From positions 6,908,256 through 6,972,255 of the forward strand of contig CM036247.1 in the NCBI GenBank assembly GCA_020698575.1: a stretch of 64,000 nucleotides of DNA, written 5' to 3'. The DNA comes from Bostrychus sinensis (Eukaryota; Chordata; Actinopteri; Gobiiformes; Eleotridae). The notes under the pieces are model-generated. The model was given only the letters and a program-made list of their open reading frames with translations, made no database searches and was not told where the DNA came from. Position 1 is the first letter of the stretch. The number at the start of each line of letters is the position of its first letter. The translations under genes were made by a program, and so were the position numbers. Below, piece by piece: positions 57,003 to 64,000 of this stretch.

Positions 57003-57766
57003 CAGTGTTGCCAACTCCTCAATAAGAAAAGTCACTATTGGCTGTCCTAAAAGTCACTAGAAGTCGCCAGATGACGTCATCGCCTCATTTGCATAATTGG
57101 TCACATGGCTCTAATTGAAAGTGAGGCCGATGACTCGTGGCTGCCTGGTGAGGCTTCTGTTTGGCACCAAATATCTCCAAATATTTCAAGAGATCTGCAT
57201 ATATATTGTCAGCTTGCACTCTTAACAGGTAACTGCATATTATTTACATGCAAATTAGGGACATAATTGGCAACAAATACTCTGTATTTTTAGTATTATC
57301 GTTATAAATGTTGTATGTACTATTGAACAGTGCTGTAATATCTGTAAAATATTGGTATTATGCACAAATTTGTTGAATAAACTCCTGCTCCTGCTCTGAG
57401 CAGACTGCAGCTGACAGCTGTGTGCTGATTGGTCTGTGGCAGAGGGAAAAACACGAACATGAAAGTTTTCCTTCTGTCAAGTTGCTCAATTTGATGGATG
57501 AGAGGGAAAACAGCGGTTTCTGAGTCATGGGCATGCGCAGAAGCGCGAGGGAGCACAACTCGACAGGACACCGACGAGACTCACAGGTAGCTCGAAGAGT
57601 AGAGCAGTGAGAAGTGCTTTCATGTTTTTCATGAGTCGCCAAAGTCGCTAGCAACACCAGAAAAAGTCGCTAGATTTGTCGCTTGTCGCTTTTTTGAAAA
57701 TAAGTCGCTAGGGAGGTCTGGAAAGTTGCTAAATATAGGGACAAAGTTGCTAAGTTGGCAACACTG
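57003..57766. mobile_element. hAT non-autonomous element with perfect 8-bp TSD
   Basis: CAGTGTTGCCAACTCC at the left and AGTTGGCAACACTG at the right are inverted ends, with GTCGCTAG/AAGTCAC motifs inside. The 8-bp GTTGGGGG occurs immediately outside both ends (56995-57002 and 57767-57774) without mismatch. 764 bp, no transposase. A ~45-bp interior piece (57311-57355, GTATGTACTATTGAACAGTG) recurs at 62793-62835. Confidence 0.9.
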
Positions 57767-57774
57767 GTTGGGGG

Positions 57775-58038
57775 ACACAGGGGAGACCTGTAGTTTTCCT
57801 TCAGGGTTAACTCCCTTCACCTCAGCTTTTGTACGCAGCGGGGCACACAACACACCACTCCGTCTTTGACTGAGGAGTACGGGGCTTTAATGCGGTACTG
57901 CACATTAATAACACTGTACATTTGAGCTTGTTGCTAACTAACTAGCCCATGCTCCCCACGCTCACCCCACACGCTGCGCTATCTGTGCACATAGGAGTAA
58001 GGCATTTCCTATAACAACAGGAAACAAACAATTAAACC
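57775..58038. other. No feature recognised
   Basis: Sequence between the hAT element and the duplicated segment. Nothing recognisable. Confidence 0.4.
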
Positions 58039-58188
58039 CAGTTATGTAATCTGGGTAAGGGCTGGGTTTCCCGTTTCCACTTCCAGAAGTGTGTGTGCAT
58101 TTCTGATAAGGCTTTAGTTAGTTTAAATTTAGCTTTGGTGCTGTTCAACAACTCATGACAGGATCTATTTCAGGAGTCCTGGGACAGC

Positions 58189-58197
58189 TTTTAAAAG
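58189..58197 (+). promoter_or_regulatory. TATA-like box of duplicated first exon, copy 1
   Basis: TTTTAAAAG lies 67 bp before the ATG at 58264, so a start site near 58220 would give a ~45-nt leader. The same motif is at the same spacing in copy 2 (63000-63008). Confidence 0.45.
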
Positions 58198-58219
58198 CAG
58201 AGGGCAGTGGGCAAAGACT

Positions 58220-58266
58220 TGAGTTTCAATAGTTGCTGAGAGGAATCATCCAACACACTCACAATG
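58220..58266 (+). CDS. Putative first exon ending in ATG, copy 1
   Basis: The leader AGAGGAATCATCCAACACAC leads to CACAATG at 58264-58266, followed immediately by GTAAGT, the strongest vertebrate donor sequence. A leader exon whose only codon is the start Met is known in many vertebrate genes. The downstream exons were not found in 58300-62800, so the gene may be broken, lie beyond a long intron, or never have been complete. The exon start is inferred from the TATA spacing. Only the ATG and donor are directly visible. Confidence 0.4.
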
Positions 58267-58280
58267 GTAAGTCGTCACAT

Positions 58281-58931
58281 TTACAGTTTTTCCCGATTGC
58301 TTTAGCTCGTTTACTGAAACCTGGTTCCATTTGATCTTTTTCTTCAAACTTATATTTCAACAGGATTTTCTGTTTGCAAATCTTTTCTCATTTCTCAGAA
58401 CATTTCTCATCATTTCACACAGTTTTCAAACTCTCTCTCAAAACTTTTCACACAGCTCTCGCACAGAGACTCACAGCTTCATTGAAGTGGCCATTACAAT
58501 AATCCTGTTCACACATGGAAAGGGCCTTTAGCCAAAATGCTGTCTCTTTAAATAAAGAAACTTAAATGTAGCTGCAAAAATCTAACATTTGTGAGCACTC
58601 AGCATTACAAGGAAATGACTTCTGTTTCAATGTTTTTACTCAGGAAACAAAGGGAAAGGGTCTCAGCAGAGTCGGGCAAGACACAATGAACCTAAACGCT
58701 CGCTGCAGTAAATCAGTGAGAGCAGGACTCAGAGTCTGAGCCGCTGTGTGAATGAGTGAATGTGTGCATGAAAACATGTGATTGCAGTTTGATCATTTTG
58801 ATGCAAAAACTGGCTTTTGAGAGATAATTTAAGAGTTTTGATTACAGAACAACATTTTACAAAGAAAAGGCTTTGTTTTGAGAACCTGAAATCCTGTTGT
58901 GACCTGTCAAAGCAATGGAGAAAAACAGTAA
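58281..58931 (+). mobile_element. Repeat with TTACAGTTTTTC inverted ends, copy 1
   Basis: Starts TTACAGTTTTTCCCGATTGC and ends AGCAATGGAGAAAAACAGTAA, forming imperfect inverted ends. It matches 63092-63765 and, inverted, 59548-60550. Similarity of the other two copies continues beyond the right end, so these may not be the true termini. The intron-embedded 66-codon frame at 58331 is not supported as a gene. Confidence 0.55.
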
Positions 58932-59019
58932 CCCTTGTAACAGTGAGTCCTACCAAGCTGTTCCTTCAATGTTAAAACCTTCACTTATTAATATTTATTT
59001 TGACTTCATTTTTAACATG

Positions 59020-59418
59020 CAGGGTTTCTGCTGGGTCCTAAAAAGTCTATAATTTTGAATTTAAAAAGTATTAAATTTGCCAATATGTTAAATATATTTA
59101 AACAGGTCTTAAATATGTCATGTACATATTTTTAATGTAACTTCCTGCATTCACAGCTTATTCTAAAATGCCCTTTTAAATTCTTAAAGGCGTATTACCT
59201 TCGATGATAAGAGAGCTCAGATTTTTTCTTACCAAGAACAAAATGCTTTGCAGCACTCACTGTCATCAATAGTCGCAATAAAATAACACGGCCATGTTTA
59301 TGACTCAGCTTTTTGTGCACTGCGTATTTATGAAATAAGTCTTAACTTTCTTAACAATGGTCTTAAAAAGGTCTAAAAATGTCTTCAATTCAATTTGTTG
59401 AGCCATGAAGAAACCCTG
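59020..59418. mobile_element. TIR repeat, CAGGGTTTCTGC ends
   Basis: CAGGGTTTCTGCTGGGTCC at the left and CATGAAGAAACCCTG at the right are inverted ends, with AGTCTATAA/GGTCTTAAAAAG motifs inside. An hAT-type terminus, but the flanking 8-mers do not match. Confidence 0.55.
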
Positions 59419-59506
59419 AATTTAAAAGTTTAGTGTCTCTGACAGTCAAATCACACATTAAGAGTTTTTTTTTGTCCTTAAGGCCATTTGTCAAGCTGCA
59501 TGTGCC

Positions 59507-60550
59507 CAATTTTCTAAGGCACATTCCTTCACCAACAAGCACTCTGCTTACAGTTTTTCTCCATCGCTTTGACACATTTGTCCACTCAGAATTGTCATTT
59601 GCAAAACAGATGACACAGAAAATCTGAACAGGATTTCAGGTTCTCAAAACAAAGCCTTTTCTTTGTAAAATGTTCTGTAATCAATTCTTAAAAATCTCCC
59701 AAAAGCCAGTTTTTGCATCAAAATGATCAAACTGCAATCACATGTTTTCATGCACACATTCACTCATTCACACAGCAGCTCTCAGTAACTGCAGCTCTCA
59801 CTGATTTACTGCAGCGAGCGTTCAGGTTCATACTTCACACAAAGGAATGAACTGGACACTGTGGCTATTTTCACTAAACCTGACAGTTTTTATACAATAC
59901 AAATACATTTATGTAAGCAGAGAATATGTATTTTGCTGATTTCTGTACTGTACAATATTTCACAACAGTTTGGTTTCTGTAATGTGCTGTAAACCTGCAG
60001 AGGTGTGTTCTTTACAGTCTGTCAGAAATAACCATGACAGTACAGCAAACTGAAGCGAGGAACATCAGCTTTATTCTTTATGCTGACATCTTTAGCACTG
60101 TCAGTGGGACACAATATTTTTTTATTTTTTTTATTTTTATAAAAAACAAGGAAAATATATATATTTTTTGTAACAATATTGTATATTGAGCCATTCCACT
60201 TCTCTGTCGAGACCCTTTCCCGTTGTTTCCTGTGTGAAAACAGTGAAACAGAAGTCATTTCATTGTAATCAGATGCTGGATGCTCACAAGATTTTTGCAG
60301 CTACGTTTAAGTTTCTTTATTTAAAGAGACAGCATTTTGGCCAAAATCCCTTTCCATGTGTGAACAAGACTGTTGTGTTGGCCAAACAAAATGAATTCAG
60401 TGAAGCTGTGAGTCTCTGTGTTAGAGCTGTGTGAAGTGTTTTGAGAAAACTGTGTGAAATGATGAGAAATGTTCTAGATGACATGCAAACAGAAACCTGT
60501 TGAAATATAAGTTTGAAGAAAAAGATACAGGTTTCAGTAAATGAACTAAA
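59507..60550 (-). repeat. Inverted third copy of the TTACAGTTTTTC repeat
   Basis: The reverse complement matches the interior of the duplicated segment, for example GAGACCCTTTCCCGTTGTTT against the complement of 58645-58665, and GCATTTTGGCCAAAATCCCT against 58528-58548. Its left part extends past TTACAG into a segment shared with 63766-63800 (CCTTCACCAACAAGCACTCT). It stops at 60550, short of the TTACAG start and the first exon. A GGTCCCCTGTTATAC repeat follows. Confidence 0.8.
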
Positions 60551-60846
60551 GGTCCCCTGTTATACTTAATAGACTTTTTTTTGTTTTTAACCATGTTATA
60601 ATGTTGTTTGCACCTTGAAAACATACCTGGAATAGTATTTTGTTGCCCTTCTCAAGATCTGAAAACACTCTACTTAAAGTTACACTGTGTAACTTTTCTC
60701 CTAATTATGTGGGGCATACTGACTTGTTTTTGTGATTTTTTGAGCGATTATGAGGCCTGAGGCGCGATCTGTTGCTCCGAGCGGGGCTTCTGTACTGAGA
60801 AACCGTCCTCGCAACTTGGCCGGGAGCGCTCCACTGTTGAGGAAGA

Positions 60847-60856
60847 GTCACGTGAC
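60847..60856. promoter_or_regulatory. GTCACGTGAC E-box, copy 2
   Basis: Palindromic E-box about 90 bp upstream of the ATG at 60947, identical to 53093-53102. Confidence 0.45.
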
Positions 60857-60946
60857 AGGGAACGACTTGAGGCGCAGGTATAACCAGGAAGCTACTTTTA
60901 GCGTTGTTATTTTTGCCAGTTCGTCAGGGCCGAAGGACACAAGAAG

Positions 60947-61114
60947 ATGAAGACAATGTCGGACGAGGCAAGAAAAAGAAAATGTGAAAGGGACCGCACC
61001 AGATCGCAGACAAGAGTCAACATCGGACAGACTTTTGCTCGCTGGCGTCAGATGAGAGACAGAGAAGGCTGCAAATCGGATCACGTTTTTGCTTCTTTAT
61101 TGTTGGGCAGGTAA
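60947..61114 (+). CDS. Small ORF with splice-donor end, TTAA element copy 2
   Basis: Encodes 55 residues from ATG at 60947 to TAA at 61112-61114. An in-frame TAG upstream at 60899-60901 supports this start. The N-terminal third is basic (MSDEARKRKCERDRTRSQ), followed by TRVNIGQTFARWRQMRDREG, then CKSDHVFASLLLGR. CAG|GTAAAT at 61108-61116 makes a donor, so the ORF may be the coding part of a first exon. The same motif and donor phase occur in an unrelated TIR element at 36940-37138. Both TTAA copies remain open, which is mildly suggestive of function but also fits recent age. No cysteine/histidine finger or DDE motif is present. Function unknown. Confidence 0.5.
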   Translation: MKTMSDEARKRKCERDRTRSQTRVNIGQTFARWRQMRDREGCKSDHVFASLLLGR

Positions 61115-61415
61115 ATTAGCCTCTTTATTTTTTCTTTAGAACGTGCTTTTTCATACAGTTATTAGTTGTTTTTACTGCGACCATTGCGCGATATTTGTTG
61201 ATAAGCTAACGCTAGCGCTAACTCTATAGAAGATCCAGTCCAAACTTCCAAAGGTAGCAGCAGGTCAACTAAAGTTGAAACAATGATGGAAATAGACGCA
61301 GCTCGCACAGTTTCAGAAGGAGGAGGGGCCCTAGTGTTTACGTTTTGCGACGATGCAGTGGCACCTGTGGCCTCTAGAGGCGCAAGACCGGGAATCTTAC
61401 ACAGTGTAACTTTAA

Positions 61416-62847
61416 AGATGCACAAAATACAACCATAATATACAGCCATCCACCAGAGGGCAGGATCCAGAAGTGGATTTATGCTGCAAAACCCTACGAT
61501 GACTTCACAAGTGTCAAAAACATGTTTAGAGCCTGGTACAAAAGACAGCTCAAGTCTCAAACATCAAGTTATTGTTATGTGACACCTCTATGGGGGTGGG
61601 TTTTTGATAAATACACAGGTTTACTCTCTGTTAAACCTTAGATTTTTGACATAATTCATGAGGCCCAGGCTGAATCTGAAAAGGGGAAATTGTAACTCCT
61701 ACCTGCTGTTCCTTAACCGTTGAGAGCTACATCAGGAAAACTTCTACTGCAGTGAGGAAAGGAGCTTCAGCGATGTTTGGAGGATTAGAACATCCCAACC
61801 CAGCAGCGGAAACAACCAGGGAAATCACGTGCATTACAGCTGTTTAATAAAAACTACAACACCCAGAAAATGGACTACAATAAGCGCACTTTAGCCTCCA
61901 CAGCAGCGCTAATGTTAATAAGCTTTATAACATTACAATGTACAGAAATAACCTGAAATCACTCTATGTAAGTGAAGCTAGCATTAACACAGCCACACTG
62001 AACAATGCTGTGGATTTATGCTAATTAGCTACGCGATTTTTAAGTTTTGTTTCCCTAAAATGTAAACAAAAGTGCGCAGAGCAGCTCCAGCTCACAGCGT
62101 TACACAATAATCATTTATCAGGAGTCAGGCTCTTAGTCTCTTTTATAAAGTGAAGTTTATTCAGATCATTTTATGGAATAAAGTCTGAAACAGTGACACT
62201 TTTAACTCATCACACGGAGATCGGCCTCACTCTGCCGTGTTTGTAAACACTCCAGAGATGGCGCAGTGGATTGTGGGATTGCTCCTCACAGTTTGATAAG
62301 GAACATGTGGAGCTTCCTATGCTAAAGGAGCTTTTTAAGGAAGCAATGAAGCTCCTTTCCCTAACTCCTTCCTTACAGAGAAAACAACCTTCACAGTCCT
62401 TATCATGGCAGATGATGACGTACATGCGGTTAGAGCTTAGACGCTAGGAAATTCCTTGACAATTTCCCCCTTTTTGGATTCGGCCCCAGACTTTGATTGA
62501 CAAGACTGGCAGGACGCCATTTTATGCTGCAGCTAGTTTGCTGCGTGCTAAAAACTGCTAGTTGTAGTTACTAAGACTTTGCATTGAATTTGTTGCTTTT
62601 CACAGGAAAAATTGGCACAGTTTTTGGAAGTGGTGCTCTGTTCTCATTAGCAACAAATCACTCAAGGAGCATGGGCAGGTTTTGGTGATTAAAGACTAAC
62701 ACTTTAACTTTATAAATGTAATATCAGTAATGTTCTCTATGTATTTTATTGTTTTCGGTAAAGATGAAGTATCCTGCCAACTCCACTGCAGCTGTATGTA
62801 CTATTGAACAGTGCTGTAATGTCTGTAATATATTATACATTTCATTT
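61416..62847. other. No gene recognised
   Basis: 62210-62425 is open on the minus strand without motif support. 62793-62835 matches a piece of the hAT element at 57311-57355. The rest is unassigned. Confidence 0.4.
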
Positions 62848-62999
62848 CAGTTATGTAATCTGGGTAAGGGCTGGGTTTCCCGTTTCCACTTCCAGAAGTG
62901 TGTGTGCACTTCTGATAAGCCTTTAGTTAGTTTCACTTTAGCTTTGGTGCTGTTCAACAACTCATGACACAGGATCTATTTCAGGAGTCCTGGGACAGC

Positions 63000-63008
63000 T
63001 TTTAAAAG
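63000..63008 (+). promoter_or_regulatory. TATA-like box of duplicated first exon, copy 2
   Basis: TTTTAAAAG at the same distance from the ATG as in copy 1. Confidence 0.45.
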
Positions 63009-63030
63009 CAGAGGGCAGTGGGCAAAGATT

Positions 63031-63077
63031 TGAGTTTCAATAGTTGCTGAGAGGAATCATCCAACACACTCACAATG
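63031..63077 (+). CDS. Putative first exon ending in ATG, copy 2
   Basis: CACAATG (ATG at 63075-63077) is followed at once by GTAAGT, as in copy 1. If transcribed, this exon could feed a gene lying beyond the right edge of the window. The leader start is inferred from the TATA-like box. The encoded protein is unknown because only Met is in this exon. Confidence 0.4.
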
Positions 63078-63091
63078 GTAAGTCGTCACAT

Positions 63092-63765
63092 TTACAGTTT
63101 TTCCCGATTGCTTTAGCTCGTTTACTGAAACCTGGTTCCATTTGATCTTTTTCTTCAAACTTATATTTCAACAGGATTTTCTGTTTGCAAATCTTTTCTC
63201 GTTTCTCAGAACATTTCTCATCATTTCACACAGTTTTCAAACTCTCTCTCAAAACTTTTCACACAGCTCTCGCACAGAGACTCACAGCTTCATTGAAGTG
63301 GCCATTACAATAATCCTGTTCACACATGGAAAGGGCCTTTAGCCAAAATGCTGTCCCTTTAAATATAGAAACTTAAATGTAGCTGCAAAAATCTAACATT
63401 TGTGAGCATCTGTTTCAATGTTTTTACTCAGGAAACAAAGGGAAAGGGTCTCAGCAGAGTCGGGCAAGACACAATGAACCTAAACGCTCGCTGCAGTAAA
63501 TCAGTGAGAGCAGGACTCAGAGTCTGAGCTGCTGTGTGAATGAGTGAATGTGTGCATGAAAACATGTGATTGCAGTTTGACCATTTTGATGCAAAAACTG
63601 GCTTTTGAGAGATAATTTAAGAGTTTTGATTACAGAACAACATTTTACAAAGAAAAGGCTTTGTTTTGAGAACCTGAAATCCTGTTCAGATTTTCTGTGT
63701 TACCTGTTTTGCAAATTACAATTCAGAGTGGACAAATGTGTCAAAGCGATGGAGAAAAACTGTAA
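63092..63765 (+). mobile_element. Repeat with TTACAGTTTTTC inverted ends, copy 3
   Basis: TTACAGTTTTTCCCGATTGC at the left and GCGATGGAGAAAAACTGTAA at the right. The most complete copy. Sequence shared with the inverted copy continues to about 63800, where the next element begins. Confidence 0.6.
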
Positions 63766-63805
63766 GCAGAGTGCTTGTTGGTGAAGGAATGTGCATTAGA
63801 AAATT

Positions 63806-64000
63806 GGGGGGTGTACTCACACCAGGCCAATCGAACCGTGCCCAAGTTCGGAACGCCCCTAAAGCACGGCACGGTTGCCTAATGTGAGTGCTCCGCAGCG
63901 CGCCCAGGCGGGGTACGCTTCAGGACTTTGGCACGGGTGGAGGAGGTGGGCCACGCACGGCGCGGTTGCTCATGCTTGCGCGCACTGCACGACTATGAGG
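63806..64000. mobile_element. Left end of a G+C-rich TIR-type repeat, cut by the window edge
   Basis: Begins GGGGTGTACTCACACCAGGC and continues with GCACGGCACGGTTGCC and GGCACGGGTGGAGG. The ACTCACAC...CGTGCC wording is a common fish repeat end. The right end is outside the window. Confidence 0.5.

Larger units (their letters stand above)
58039..58898 (+). repeat. Segmental duplicate, copy 1 (promoter plus first exon plus intron part)
   Basis: Nearly identical to 62848-63686 from CAGTTATGTAATCTGGGTAA to GAACCTGAAATCCTGTT. The main difference is a 25-base block (~58597-58621) missing from copy 2. It contains a TATA-like box, an ATG and a GTAAGT donor. Confidence 0.92.
60678..61411 (+). mobile_element. 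TTAA-flanked TIR element, copy 2 (uninterrupted)
   Basis: AGTTACACTGTGTAAC at the left and CTTACACAGTGTAACT at the right, with TTAA at 60674-60677 and 61412-61415. 734 bp. Reverse-complement paralogue of the element at 49167-53271 without the LINE. Carries a GTCACGTGAC box and the small ORF. Confidence 0.88.
62848..63686 (+). repeat. Segmental duplicate, copy 2 (promoter plus first exon plus intron part)
   Basis: Near-identical to 58039-58898. It lacks the 25-base block and differs by scattered substitutions. The promoter-like part and the exon/donor are unchanged in their key positions. Confidence 0.92.

Noticed and set aside
58331..58531. 66-codon frame conserved at 58331 and 63142
   Set aside because: Identical because the whole segment is a recent duplication. 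The frame lies in a repeat within the putative intron and is hydrophobic low-complexity.

Overview
The window is vertebrate nuclear DNA, almost certainly from a teleost fish. It holds a Rex3/RTE LINE with a GATG tail, an L2/Maui-type LINE, an L1-type remnant, a Tc1-like transposon, many short TIR elements of hAT, pogo and TTAA type, and long minisatellites. There are no bacterial-type operons, no rRNA and no intact tRNA gene. No complete host protein-coding gene could be recognised. The only long real ORF is the 1058-codon polyprotein of the LINE at 49407-52771.

Layout. 1-4900: dispersed repeats, a 5'-truncated Rex3 copy with a 12-bp target-site duplication (TSD), a pogo-like TIR element and a tRNA-like SINE scrap. 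4900-11700: a satellite complex with a 26-bp array, then a 22-bp array that reverses polarity near 8454; an L2-type LINE (9003-10934) sits inside it. 11950-23500: hAT-like, pogo-like and fold-back elements, several nested, and a 52-bp minisatellite at 17310-17965. 24100-28200: an inverted repeat around an L1-type remnant, a LINE tail, a TTAA-flanked element and a decayed Tc1-like transposon. 28400-33200: probable unique host DNA and hAT-like elements. 33245-36450: MITE ends in opposite orientation around thirteen nearly identical ~141-bp repeats. 36584-37503: a TIR element with a broken first-exon-like ORF. 38500-48200: hAT-like and piggyBac-like elements, possible unique DNA, a 21-bp CA-rich array and a 19-bp array. 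49163-53275: a TTAA-flanked element split by the complete Rex3 LINE. 53884-64000: TIR elements, a second uninterrupted copy of the TTAA element (60678-61411), and a duplicated promoter-plus-first-exon segment (58039-58898 and 62848-63686).

Main observations. (1) The first 148 nt of the complete Rex3 element can fold in the order and spacing of an HDV-like self-cleaving ribozyme. The predicted cleavage site falls on the element boundary fixed independently by the TSD, and the ORF starts 10 nt downstream. (2) Two unrelated TIR element families carry a related short coding exon that ends at the same codon and phase in a splice-donor sequence, each downstream of a promoter-type motif, so they may be portable promoter/first-exon cassettes. 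(3) A TATA-like motif, leader, ATG and immediate GTAAGT donor occur in two near-identical copies near the right end. (4) The uninterrupted TTAA element gives the pre-insertion sequence for the Rex3 target. Short candidate conserved non-coding stretches are noted at low confidence. All family names come from recognised motifs and termini; no database was searched.
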